DNA from: Sphingobacterium sp. UBA4616
GTDB lineage: Bacteria > Bacteroidota > Bacteroidia > Sphingobacteriales > Sphingobacteriaceae
Direction of reading: 5' to 3'
NCBI GenBank assembly: GCA_002386525.1
Contig: DGIS01000007.1
Location: 169,102-233,101 of the forward strand
Length of the DNA stretch: 64,000 nt
This document shows, piece after piece, positions 26,445-35,318 of the stretch. The first letter of the stretch is position 1. Every line of letters begins with the position of its first letter. Both the position numbers and the translations under genes were made by a program. The notes beneath the pieces were generated by a model. It worked only from the letters and a program-made list of their open reading frames with translations. It was not told where the DNA came from and searched no databases.

Positions 26445-27476
26445 ATGAACAAAAAAATATTAGTCACAGGAGGAACGGGTTACATCGGTTCGCATACCGT
26501 AGTCGAACTACATCAAGCAGGATACATACCTGTCATCATAGACGATCTATCCAATTCAAACATCAAGATTTTGGATCAGATTGAGAAGATTATCGGGGTT
26601 AAACCCGAATTTCACCAATTTGACCTGTGTGATACAAACCGTGTGAACGAATTTGTTAAAGAAAATACGGATATATCAGGGATTATCCACTTTGCCGCGT
26701 CAAAGGCTGTAGGCGAATCTGTCAAAAAACCTTTAAAATATTACCACAACAATTTTTTCTCATTAATCAATTTGTTAGAAGCTTATCAAAATAAGCCGAT
26801 TAATTTTGTTTTCTCTTCAAGCTGTACTGTATATGGCGAACCAGATACACTTCCTGTCAATGAAAGTGCACCTGTCAAAAGAGCGACTTCCCCTTATGGT
26901 AATACCAAACAAATTGCGGAGGAAATTCTCGAAGAAACAGCTACTGCATACGATAACTATAATATTATTGCATTGCGCTACTTCAATCCCGTTGGAGCAC
27001 ATGAGTCCGCACTGATAGGCGAATTGCCAAACGGTGTGCCTCAGAATTTATTACCATTCATTACACAGACCGCAATCGGTAAAAGAGAAAAACTAACAGT
27101 TTTCGGTGACGATTACGACACCATAGATGGCTCGTGCGTAAGGGATTATATCCATGTGGTTGATTTGGCAAAAGCACACGTTGCAGCAATCAACTTATTG
27201 GACAAAGGAAATCCGAACGGGAAATATGATGTATTCAATGTGGGTACCGGCAAGGGGTATTCAGTACTCGAAGCCATCAAAGCGTTTGAAAAAGCATCCG
27301 GTCAAAAATTGAATTATGAAATTGGCCCACGCCGGGATGGTGATGTCATCAAGGTTTATGGTGATGTGACCAAATCTGCGGAACAACTGCATTGGAAAGC
27401 CGAACTGGGAATTGATGAAATGATGGCTTCTGCTTGGGCTTGGGAAAAAAATCTGAAAGAAAATCCACTGGATTAA
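26445..27476 (+). CDS. galE: UDP-glucose 4-epimerase
   Basis: GalE interconverts UDP-glucose and UDP-galactose with bound NAD. The 343 residues show the Rossmann motif VTGGTGYIGSHTVVEL, the FSSSCTVYGEP strand, the catalytic YxxxK (SPYGNTKQIAEEI) and the epimerase signature LRYFNPVGAHESALIGELPNGVPQNLLPFI. It also has DGSCVRDYIHVVDLA. It is monocistronic, with a clear terminator 26 bp downstream, and probably serves polysaccharide precursor supply. Confidence 0.96.
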   Translation: MNKKILVTGGTGYIGSHTVVELHQAGYIPVIIDDLSNSNIKILDQIEKIIGVKPEFHQFDLCDTNRVNEFVKENTDISGIIHFAASKAVGESVKKPLKYYHNNFFSLINLLEAYQNKPINFVFSSSCTVYGEPDTLPVNESAPVKRATSPYGNTKQIAEEILEETATAYDNYNIIALRYFNPVGAHESALIGELPNGVPQNLLPFITQTAIGKREKLTVFGDDYDTIDGSCVRDYIHVVDLAKAHVAAINLLDKGNPNGKYDVFNVGTGKGYSVLEAIKAFEKASGQKLNYEIGPRRDGDVIKVYGDVTKSAEQLHWKAELGIDEMMASAWAWEKNLKENPLD

Positions 27477-27501
27477 ATAGGCCCCATTGAGCTCTACATT
27501 T

Positions 27502-27539
27502 AATATGACCGTCCAGGGCACTGAGACGGTCATATTTTT
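27502..27539 (+). terminator. Rho-independent terminator after galE
   Basis: AATATGACCGTC (27502-27513) pairs perfectly with GACGGTCATATT (27525-27536), with an 11-nt loop and a T5 tail. Confidence 0.9.
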
Positions 27540-27619
27540 GGTCATAGTAAATTGGATTGTTTGGCTCCTTTCTCTTTTTGCAGAAAAAACTCCCCGATCC
27601 GCAGCTCATCTTATCCGTC

Positions 27620-28354
27620 TCAAAGCTGAAAAGCAGCCATAATAGAAGCTGGATTAAAATTTACTTCATTGAGTACATTTGACCGATAGCTCCCTTTTTC
27701 CAGATAGAGCATCGTAAACCCAACAAATATTGAACTACCGACAAAATCGCCACATTTAATGATCAAGTTTTTTGCCGGTATCACATTCTCTCTATACTTA
27801 ATATCGTATTCCCACTCTACCTCTTTTATCTCTGTGGGCTCAAACTCATCAAAATCAAATGAGAAGGCATGAAATTTGAATACCACCGCATTGCATTTGT
27901 CAGGAAGGGCCAGCGCTCTTTTGATATCAAACTCCGGGAATGATATTTTAAGATCTTTCTTCTTGTTCAGGGAAACTACCGGATCGATAAAAAAATAATC
28001 CTGTATGTGACAGTTTTCATTGAACTGAAAATTCACCAATCTATCCAATATGCTGTTGCTCGGTGTGCGGCTTCCCTTTTCGCAATCAAGATTTGTTTTT
28101 ATTGCCCGGTAGATCTGCCTATTTAGCCGATTGCCCATCTGCCCATCATGAAGCCCTTGATGTATTTCGCCGAAACACATCCGGATCAGTGCGCCAGCAC
28201 GACTTACATTTCCAAAATCTTTACTAGCTCTTTTGGTATCATCAGTCTGTTTGACACGATGTGGTCTGCTCTGCAGGTAGTTTTTATTGCCAACTTTTCT
28301 ATTCACCAGCGGACCGACCAGGCCCCTGATAAATCCATTATCATTTATTCCCAT
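27620..28354 (-). CDS. Conserved hypothetical protein
   Basis: From the ATG at 28354 (a GTG 15 bp upstream is less likely) the protein has about 244 residues, with no signal peptide or membrane segment. I do not recognise a family. The N-terminal third is basic (GPLVNRKVGNKNYLQSRPHR, KQTDDTKRASKDFG) and could bind nucleic acid. The C-terminal two thirds look beta-rich (VVFKFHAFSFDFDEFEPTEI, GSSIFVGFTMLYLEKGSY). It stands alone beside a 423-bp gene-poor stretch holding repeat copy R2. The weak resemblance of the first residues to phage-type proteins is too slight to use. Confidence 0.7.
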   Translation of the reverse strand: MGINDNGFIRGLVGPLVNRKVGNKNYLQSRPHRVKQTDDTKRASKDFGNVSRAGALIRMCFGEIHQGLHDGQMGNRLNRQIYRAIKTNLDCEKGSRTPSNSILDRLVNFQFNENCHIQDYFFIDPVVSLNKKKDLKISFPEFDIKRALALPDKCNAVVFKFHAFSFDFDEFEPTEIKEVEWEYDIKYRENVIPAKNLIIKCGDFVGSSIFVGFTMLYLEKGSYRSNVLNEVNFNPASIMAAFQL

Positions 28355-28490
28355 ACCTAAAGATACCACAGTAAAGCCCTGTTGTCAAGCATCTTGTTGA
28401 TTTTTAAGGATTTCCAAATTTGAGTAAAATGACAATTGTAAATCTTGTAATTTTCAGGGGACTTTGTTGTGAATAGCGTATGGACAACTT

Positions 28491-28606
28491 CGCCCCGTGC
28501 TCGCCCTGCTCCCGAGTAGTAAAAAACATGCAGGCACAGTGAAAGCACCTTAAAAGGTGGACTCAAGGTGGACTCACTGTACACTCAAGCTGCTTACAGG
28601 GCGAAC
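28491..28606. repeat. Dispersed hairpin/11-mer element, copy R2
   Basis: An outer inverted pair GCTCGCCCTG (28499-28508) / CAGGGCGAAC (28597-28606) encloses the hairpin CACCTT-AA-AAGGTG (28546-28559). Three successive 11-mers follow: AGGTGGACTCA (28555-28565), AGGTGGACTCA (28566-28576) and CTGTACACTCA (28577-28587). The rest of the 28355-28792 gap shows no gene or terminator I can identify. Confidence 0.75.
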
Positions 28607-28792
28607 TTGGCAATAACATGGTCTTAACTTGCCCCCTATCAAACGGCTCTGTCATCCGAAGGCCGAAACTAGAGTGCCCCAACTACGCTATACTATAGCT
28701 TTTTGAGAGATCCCATAGTTGAGTCATCTGTATTCATATGATTCATCAAGAAGCGAATTAATTTAAACTCCTCCACTAGTGATCGCGCCCAT

Positions 28793-30535
28793 TTAAACAA
28801 ATTCTTTGTCGGAAATGTATTCCATAAGCACCCCAGCCTGATCTCCAAGTTTCTTTTTCAAACGCTGCATCGATTTTTTGATCGCATCTGGAGTAACCCC
28901 TAAAACATTGGCGACTTCCTTATTATTAAGTCCCAGCTTCATCAGTACAATTACACGTAAATTGGATTCGGTGATATCGGAAAATTTAGATTGTATTTCT
29001 TGTAATAGATTAGGAAATTCTTTCATAATCAGCAGCTTAAATTCCTGCCATTTTTCCTCTGTAATCAAGTGCGACTGCAATAAGATTTTAAGCTCCTCGC
29101 GATCTCTTTCAACATTGTTGCCCTTTTCCTCTAGTAATGCTGAGAGCACATTGATCTGTTCATTGTTTCGCTTAAGATAAGCCACATATTCTTCAACCTG
29201 ACTTTTTGAACTCATTAGTTCCCTATCTAGTTCAGCCTTTGTATACTTCAGGTTGAGTAGCTGATATTCATAATCGCGAATACGTTTCCTTGCCCGATAG
29301 CGAACGGCGTTGTAAACAAAGAAAAATAACACCAACACCAATAAACTTAATATGAGCCATAATCTTCTTTCGGCTTGCTTTTTCTTAATTACCGCCTGCG
29401 CTAAAGATAATTTATCCGCATACTTCTGTTTATCAGCCATAAATTTCAATTGGGATAATACAGGATCTCCATCGAGAAATCGTAACGAGTCCTGCAGACG
29501 TTCAATCCTCCTACGTGCATCTAATTCATGCCCAACTTCCCGATTATGAATGGCCAAATGTAATTTATGAATTTCAAGTTCCAATATTGTCTTCTTATCA
29601 TCTGAACCTGATAAAAGCAACTCGGCCTCGCTAATCATGTGAGGAACATCAGTTATTTCTTGTCTGGCAATATTTAGTCTAATCTGCATCATTAAGGCAA
29701 AAATCGTATTTCGTTTATCACCTATTGATCTAGAAATTTCAAGATCCTTCTCTAACAGTGATAAGGCCTTACGATAGTCTTTCATACCTTCGAAGACAGC
29801 GGCCTGATTGCCCAAAATCTTCGCGTAGCGCAATGAATCATTCTCTGCAAGAGCCAAGGATTGAGCGAGCTCAAAATTTTTCATGGCCTGCAATGTATCC
29901 CCCCCACTTTTAAGCGTCAACATCCCTAAATTGTCTAGAATTTCGGCCCTCAATCTAGGCGAAATTATTTCCTGTTGTTGGCCTAAGGTCAAGTACTTGA
30001 TTCCAGACGTATAATCACCCAAGGTCCCAAAAAAATAACCAAGCTTTTTATAGGTCTGTATGATATCCAACACCAGTTCTTTCGGTATATCTTCAAGGCC
30101 TTTTTCGCCTTCAAGAATAAATGGCAAAGCTTCAGATGCTTTTAAACATCTATAAAGATAAAAGCCATACATGACTTTCACCCAAGTTTTCACATTTTGA
30201 TAACTGTATCCCCCATCTAGATCCAATGCTTTAAGATAGTATTTATCGCTAAAGCTATTTCGCTTTCCTTCATCATTAAAAGACTGGTCAGCCAGCAAAC
30301 AATAATAGATTGCAAGAAGCGCCTTATCATTTTTTCGTACAGCTTGGCTAAAATACGGTGCTAGATATTTACTCAACGCCAAATTGGAAGATTGATGTTT
30401 CGTGGATTCTTTTATGATTGTTTCATAAAAATTTTTTTCTTCCATCGAGGAGTTTGAACTCATCAGCCCCATTCCACGAGCAATGTGAAACGGTATAATC
30501 GCTAACAAAAAAACAATTAGAAAAAATCTAGACAT
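28793..30535 (-). CDS. TPR sensor-like protein with C-terminal LuxR-type HTH
   Basis: The 580-residue protein has a signal peptide (FFLIVFLLAIIPFHIARG) and a periplasmic region of TPR-type helical repeats (for example YKKLGYFFGTLGDYTSGIKYL and QAAVFEGMKDYRKALSLLEK). A single membrane span (RRLWLILSLLVLVLFFFVYNAV, about 393-414), a cytoplasmic coiled coil and a LuxR-type helix-turn-helix (LMKLGLNNKEVANVLGVTPDAIKKSMQRLKKKLG) complete it. Such Bacteroidota proteins couple an envelope signal directly to DNA binding. Its target is unknown; no metabolic locus adjoins it. Confidence 0.88.
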   Translation of the reverse strand: MSRFFLIVFLLAIIPFHIARGMGLMSSNSSMEEKNFYETIIKESTKHQSSNLALSKYLAPYFSQAVRKNDKALLAIYYCLLADQSFNDEGKRNSFSDKYYLKALDLDGGYSYQNVKTWVKVMYGFYLYRCLKASEALPFILEGEKGLEDIPKELVLDIIQTYKKLGYFFGTLGDYTSGIKYLTLGQQQEIISPRLRAEILDNLGMLTLKSGGDTLQAMKNFELAQSLALAENDSLRYAKILGNQAAVFEGMKDYRKALSLLEKDLEISRSIGDKRNTIFALMMQIRLNIARQEITDVPHMISEAELLLSGSDDKKTILELEIHKLHLAIHNREVGHELDARRRIERLQDSLRFLDGDPVLSQLKFMADKQKYADKLSLAQAVIKKKQAERRLWLILSLLVLVLFFFVYNAVRYRARKRIRDYEYQLLNLKYTKAELDRELMSSKSQVEEYVAYLKRNNEQINVLSALLEEKGNNVERDREELKILLQSHLITEEKWQEFKLLIMKEFPNLLQEIQSKFSDITESNLRVIVLMKLGLNNKEVANVLGVTPDAIKKSMQRLKKKLGDQAGVLMEYISDKEFV

Positions 30536-30709
30536 ATTGGCGCAGGCATTGAAAATCGCATTAAAAATAAAAAATAATTTTAATTAAATCACCATGGGGC
30601 CAAATCAAACCAAAATTGGAGGATGATCCACCTACCGTAGGCTATTATAGAAAACAGATCGTATACTAGTGATATGCGCAGGATAGGGCCTGATTATTTC
30701 AACTAAATC

Positions 30710-31291
30710 CTATTCATTGACAAAATGATAGATATGATAGGGTGTTAACGCCTGAGTTAACCGAACATCGTGTTCGTTTCGATCCGTAATAACGTCAATC
30801 GGCTCAAAAAAAGACAATCCAATACGCTGAACATCAACTTTACATTGAGAAAAGAAACGGTCATAAAAGCCTTTTCCATATCCCACTCTATAGCCAAAAA
30901 GATCAAAGATCAACAAGGGCACAAGAACCATATCGATATCCGACGGAGCAACTTCAGCACCTGCAGTTGGTTCTGATATTCCCCATGCATTCTTTTCAAA
31001 TCTCATTTGCTTATCAAATAGATAATGCTTCATCGAATAGTCTTCAAAATTAGATCTTGAAACAGCGATTTTTATCTGAGGATGAAATTCTTGAACGTAA
31101 TTTATGATAGCATACGTATTTGGCTCGTGATATTTTTCAATAGGAATAAAAACATGTAAAAGATTCACTTTGGAAAGATCAATCTTCATAAATTGGTTCA
31201 GAAGCATGCTATTGAGGGCTGTCTCTCTAGTGATAGACAATTGACATCTCTTCGCTCTGTATGTATGCCTAAGCTCATTCTTCGATTTCAT
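30710..31291 (-). CDS. 5-formyltetrahydrofolate cyclo-ligase
   Basis: The enzyme converts 5-formyl-THF to 5,10-methenyl-THF using ATP and so salvages folate. The 193 residues carry the N-terminal KNELRHTYRAKRCQLS helix, PIEKYHEPNT and the family signature VPLLIFDLFGYRVGYGKGFYDRFF (Mg/ATP and substrate site). It is not adjacent to other folate genes; folP lies 20 kb away. Confidence 0.93.
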   Translation of the reverse strand: MKSKNELRHTYRAKRCQLSITRETALNSMLLNQFMKIDLSKVNLLHVFIPIEKYHEPNTYAIINYVQEFHPQIKIAVSRSNFEDYSMKHYLFDKQMRFEKNAWGISEPTAGAEVAPSDIDMVLVPLLIFDLFGYRVGYGKGFYDRFFSQCKVDVQRIGLSFFEPIDVITDRNEHDVRLTQALTPYHIYHFVNE

Positions 31292-31476
31292 CTAAATAAT
31301 TTTTTCATGACAAAACAACTCCTATCGATAACTTAAAGATGGCATTCCATTGGGCTCATTCAACCATAAACAAAGATACCCCATCATCCATTGCATTCAC
31401 ATAAGCCATAAGATCAATCGAACCTACCCAAAGACTAAAAAGTCCAATGGTCTACTTTATTAAACTTTATAAAGAT

Positions 31477-31512
31477 AAAAAAACGGCCTTGTAGCGAGCG
31501 CTAACAAGACCG
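31477..31512 (-). terminator. Rho-independent terminator after efp
   Basis: A 29-nt hairpin (31484-31512; CGG/CCG and CTTGT/ACAAG pairs with one mismatch) is followed on the minus strand by a T7 run (A7 at 31477-31483). Confidence 0.85.
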
Positions 31513-31542
31513 AATAATCAACCTAAACCTAAAATCTTTATG

Positions 31543-32103
31543 TTATTTTACGCGCTCGATATAGTTACCAGTTTGCGTATCAACTCTTACTTTCTCACCT
31601 TGATTAATGAACAACGGCACCATAATCTCGACACCTGTCTCTACAGTTGCCTTTTTTAATGCATTTGTAGACGTATCTCCCTTTACTGCCGGTTCAGTAT
31701 ATGTAATTTCCAATTCAACACTTTTTGGTGCTTCTGCCATGATAGGTTCATCACTTTCAAAAGCAATAATGACAGTCATTCCCTCTTTCAAGAAACGGGC
31801 TGAATCACCAAACAAAAACTTAGGAATATTAAATTGCTCGTAGGTACTATTATCCATTACAACGAAGAATTCACCATCTTCATATAAATACTGATAATCG
31901 TTTGTTTCTACACGTGCGATTTCCACAGATTCGTCAACTCTAAAACGATACTCAACTAATTTACCCGTTTTAACATTGCGCATTCTAGCTTGATAAAACG
32001 CGCGCAAATTGCCTGGTGTACGGTGTATATATTCTTCCACGGAAACTAATTCTCCGTTAAATCTTAAAATATTTCCTGATTTTACCTCTGATGCCTTAGC
32101 CAT
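31543..32103 (-). CDS. efp: Elongation factor P with Asn at the modification-loop tip
   Basis: EF-P enters the ribosomal E site to rescue stalling at polyproline. The 186 residues cover the three beta-barrel domains, with the conserved NDYQYLYEDGEFFVVMDNSTYEQ, YTEPAVKGDTS and KVRVDTQTGNYIERVK. In the domain I loop the sequence is HRTPGNLRAF, whereas E. coli has KPGKGQAF. The position of the modified Lys34 (or Arg32 of the EarP type) is thus Asn32, which neither EpmA lysylation nor EarP rhamnosylation can use. A -7 box (TATTTTTG, minus, 32147-32154) lies 43 bp upstream. The gene has its own terminator. Confidence 0.96.
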   Translation of the reverse strand: MAKASEVKSGNILRFNGELVSVEEYIHRTPGNLRAFYQARMRNVKTGKLVEYRFRVDESVEIARVETNDYQYLYEDGEFFVVMDNSTYEQFNIPKFLFGDSARFLKEGMTVIIAFESDEPIMAEAPKSVELEITYTEPAVKGDTSTNALKKATVETGVEIMVPLFINQGEKVRVDTQTGNYIERVK

Positions 32104-32332
32104 TCTTTGAATTGAACTTTAAACGGTTATCTCATTATTGAGTCGTCAAAAATACAAAAACTAATTGTGTTATAAAAATTTCCTTCACTACTTTTTATGG
32201 AAAAAGCTATTTTCAATAGGAAGAAAAATCAGCGTTAGCGTTCGGAAGGTAAATACACTAAAAATGCATTTTTTTAGGGTTTAAGTACACAGCGATCGAG
32301 GTGAAGGAAAGGGTTATGGAAACCCGTAATAA

Positions 32333-32962
32333 TTAGATTTTAAAGTCCAGAATTGAAATATGTTCATCACAAAACTCATATTCTTTTTTCTGATTTGAAC
32401 AGACGACAAGAATTCTAGATTTTAACTTCGTGCGATCGATTAAAGTTAAGTACCACTCTTCACCGGAACTATCCAAATTACTTGTAGGTTCGTCCAACAT
32501 GACCAACGAAGATGCGGAACAACATGCTAGTACCAACTTTACCCGCTGTCGCATACCGGATGAAAAAAAACGTATCTCTCTGTCAAGCGCATGTTCCAGT
32601 CCCAATAAGCTGATAACAGTTTCTTTATCAAAAGAAGGAAGATAGCTTTTAAATTTAAAATGGAAATCAATCAGCTCCATTAAAGTAAATTCCTCTATCA
32701 ATTCAACGTATGGAGCTGCAAGAGAAAGTTGCTGATATACTTGATCCACGCCTAAGACTTCGTCTCCATAGTTATAGACCAATTCACCTTCAGAAGGTGT
32801 CAAACTACTCGAAAGCACTTTCAGAAAAGTAGATTTTCCCGAGCCATTATGACCGAGGATGGCATAACTCTTTCCGGACTCAAAGGTATAGTTTATATGC
32901 CTAAAAATCCATTCATTATTATACCTCCTACCAATATCCTTTAATGTAATTTTCAAATTCAC
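32333..32962 (-). CDS. ABC transporter ATP-binding protein (short, orphan)
   Basis: A 209-residue ABC ATPase with Walker A GHNGSGKST, Q-loop region, signature FSSGMRQRVKLVLA, Walker B LVMLDEPTSNLD and an H-loop replaced by CSNQ (residues around 190), which departs from the usual His. No permease is adjacent. It starts 17 bp after lpxA and closes the lpxD-lpxC/fabZ-lpxA unit. A link to envelope lipid transport is suggested by position only. The short length resembles CcmA-type ATPases. Confidence 0.88.
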   Translation of the reverse strand: MNLKITLKDIGRRYNNEWIFRHINYTFESGKSYAILGHNGSGKSTFLKVLSSSLTPSEGELVYNYGDEVLGVDQVYQQLSLAAPYVELIEEFTLMELIDFHFKFKSYLPSFDKETVISLLGLEHALDREIRFFSSGMRQRVKLVLACCSASSLVMLDEPTSNLDSSGEEWYLTLIDRTKLKSRILVVCSNQKKEYEFCDEHISILDFKI

Positions 32963-32979
32963 AAGAACCGATAACGCGA

Positions 32980-33768
32980 TTACATCGCTCTATTATTGAA
33001 TCCTTTCATAATACCTCGGCCCGAATTCCGAATAAAATCCAAAATTTCGTCCCGAATTTCTGTTGCTTGATATTCAGCCTCTATAATTTCTATAGCCTTC
33101 GCTAAATTTCTATTTTGGACAAAAAGAATTCGATAGAGGTTCTGAATTTCGGCGATCTGATCTTCCGAAAATCCTCTTCTTCTTAATCCAACTGAATTAA
33201 TCCCTGCATAAGAAATAGGTTCGCGCGCCGCTTTAACAAAGGGGGGGATATCCTTACGTACCAATGAACCACCGGTAACAAATGCATGCGAACCAATTTT
33301 GACAAATTGATGAACAGCTACCATCCCAGCCAGTACGACATAATCACCCACGGTAATATGTCCTGCAAGCGTACTGTTATTTGAGAAAACACAATTATCA
33401 CCTACTTCACAATCGTGTGCAACATGACTATATGCTTGAATTAGACAATTTTTCCCAATGACTGTTTTATATCTATCTTTGGTGCCTCTATTGATTGTTA
33501 CACACTCCCGTATGGTCGTATTATCACCAATTTCTGCTGTTGTAATCTCACCATCAAATTTTAAATCTTGAGGCTCTCCAGAAATTACGGCACCGGGATA
33601 TATTTTACAATTTTTTCCTATTCGTGCTCCATCCATAATCGTCACATTTGAGCCTATCCAAGTGCCTTCACCAATGATGACGTCTTTATAAATGGTTACA
33701 AATGGTTCGATGACCACATTTTTAGCAATTTTTGCTTCAGGATGAATATAAGCTAATGGCTGTATCAT
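32980..33768 (-). CDS. lpxA: UDP-N-acetylglucosamine acyltransferase LpxA
   Basis: LpxA catalyses the first lipid A step, O-acylation of UDP-GlcNAc. The 262-residue protein starts IQPLAYIHPEAKIAKNVVIEP and runs through left-handed beta-helix hexapeptide repeats. The catalytic His lies in QAYSHVAHDCEVGDNC, and a C-terminal helical domain holds GLRRRGFSEDQIAEIQNLYR. It starts 10 bp after the lpxC/fabZ stop. Confidence 0.96.
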   Translation of the reverse strand: MIQPLAYIHPEAKIAKNVVIEPFVTIYKDVIIGEGTWIGSNVTIMDGARIGKNCKIYPGAVISGEPQDLKFDGEITTAEIGDNTTIRECVTINRGTKDRYKTVIGKNCLIQAYSHVAHDCEVGDNCVFSNNSTLAGHITVGDYVVLAGMVAVHQFVKIGSHAFVTGGSLVRKDIPPFVKAAREPISYAGINSVGLRRRGFSEDQIAEIQNLYRILFVQNRNLAKAIEIIEAEYQATEIRDEILDFIRNSGRGIMKGFNNRAM

Positions 33769-33778
33769 CTATACTACT

Positions 33779-35191
33779 TTAGTTGTTATTTACTCTTACG
33801 ATCTGAGCCATAAGCTCGGCTTCACATACGATCTTCTCTCCTACCATGGCCACACCTTTCATTTTTGCGATACCTCTTCGAATCGGCTCCATCAAATCGC
33901 ATCTAAAAATAACAGAATCTCCGGGGGTTACCTGCGCTTTAAAACGGGCATTTTCAATTTTCAGAAATAAAGTCAGCCAATTTTCCGGATCAGGAACTGT
34001 TTTAAGAACCAAAATTCCTCCTGTCTGCGCCATAGCCTCTACTTGCAACACGCCTGGAAATAATGGCGCTCCGGGAAAATGTCCCATAAATAAATCTTCG
34101 TTCATGGTAACATTCTTCAAGCCCACCACATGTGTTTCGGTCAATTCAAGAATCTTATCCACCATAAGCATAGGTTGACGATGCGGCAAAATCTTCATAA
34201 TTTCTACCGTATCGTATAATGCTGGCATATTAGGATCGTAAACTTTAATTTTTTTACGTGTTTTATCTTTCTTAATCTGCTCCTTTATCTTTTTCGCAAA
34301 GGCAACATTGGCGGCATGCCCCGGCCGAGCAGCCATAATATGGCCTTTCAGCGGTCGCCCAACGAGTGCCAAATCTCCAACCATATCCAACAGTTTATGT
34401 CGGGCAGGTTCATTTTGGTAGCGTAATTGATTATTGTTTAATATTCCTTCTTTGGCAACTGCTACGGTTTCTTTATGAAAAAGATGAGCTAATTTCTGTA
34501 ATTCTTCAGGTGAAGTCTCCTTATCCACAATAACAATGGCATTACTTAGGTCACCGCCTTTAATAAGCCCATGATCCACCAACATTTCTAACTCATGCAA
34601 AAAGCAAAAGGTACGTGAAGATGAAATTTCGGATTTAAAATCGTCAATTGACGTAATCGCAGCATGTTGGCTTCCCAACACCGGCGAGTTAAAATCGATC
34701 ATGCAGGTCATCCTATAGCCATCCATCGGCATCCCCAATATCTCGACTTTACGATCAGGCTCTGCATAATGGATATTATTGGAAATCTCATAATAATCTC
34801 TGTCAGCATCCTGCTCCTCAAACCCTGCCTCTTCAAGCAGCTTTACAAAAATAGCTGAACTTCCATCTAAGATAGGTATCTCGGGACCATCTATATCAAT
34901 CAGGACGTTATCAATTTGTAAACCAATTAACGACGCCATCAAATGTTCAATTGTACTAACACTTGCACCATTCTGAGTAATTGTCGTCCCCCTCGAAGTG
35001 TCTGTCACGTTATCTGCATCAACCAAAATTTCTGGCTGCCCCTCCAAGTCTACACGTCTGAACTTAAACCAGTGATTTTCCGGAGCTGGTTTAATGGTCA
35101 TCGATACAATTTTCCCTGTATGAAGACCTACCCCCGAAATCTCAACCTCGTTTTTGATGGTTCGCTGTTTTACATTCATTTCTAATAACAT
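33779..35191 (-). CDS. lpxC/fabZ: Bifunctional UDP-3-O-acyl-GlcNAc deacetylase / 3-hydroxyacyl-ACP dehydratase
   Basis: A 470-residue fusion known throughout Bacteroidota. The N-terminal part (to about 310) is the zinc deacetylase LpxC, with VEISGVGLHTGKIVSM, TIEHLMASLIGLQIDN, SSRTFCFLHELEML and HKLLDMVGDLALVG (zinc His/Asp). The C-terminal part (about 325-470) is FabZ, with MKILPHRQPMLMVDKILEL and GHFPGAPLFPGVLQVEAMAQ holding the catalytic His and Glu. The fusion links the committed lipid A step with fatty-acid elongation for the same acyl-ACP pool. A second in-frame ATG lies 12 bp downstream of the chosen one. Confidence 0.97.
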   Translation of the reverse strand: MLLEMNVKQRTIKNEVEISGVGLHTGKIVSMTIKPAPENHWFKFRRVDLEGQPEILVDADNVTDTSRGTTITQNGASVSTIEHLMASLIGLQIDNVLIDIDGPEIPILDGSSAIFVKLLEEAGFEEQDADRDYYEISNNIHYAEPDRKVEILGMPMDGYRMTCMIDFNSPVLGSQHAAITSIDDFKSEISSSRTFCFLHELEMLVDHGLIKGGDLSNAIVIVDKETSPEELQKLAHLFHKETVAVAKEGILNNNQLRYQNEPARHKLLDMVGDLALVGRPLKGHIMAARPGHAANVAFAKKIKEQIKKDKTRKKIKVYDPNMPALYDTVEIMKILPHRQPMLMVDKILELTETHVVGLKNVTMNEDLFMGHFPGAPLFPGVLQVEAMAQTGGILVLKTVPDPENWLTLFLKIENARFKAQVTPGDSVIFRCDLMEPIRRGIAKMKGVAMVGEKIVCEAELMAQIVRVNNN

Positions 35192-35318
35192 ATTTTTAAA
35201 TCAAAACTTCTTTTGACAAAACATTTATTGATTGTGCTATACCCTTTTATGATATAGTGCTACGATAAACTACTGTTTCATCACAATTAAAGAACAGCTT
35301 ATTTTCAATGAAAAATAA

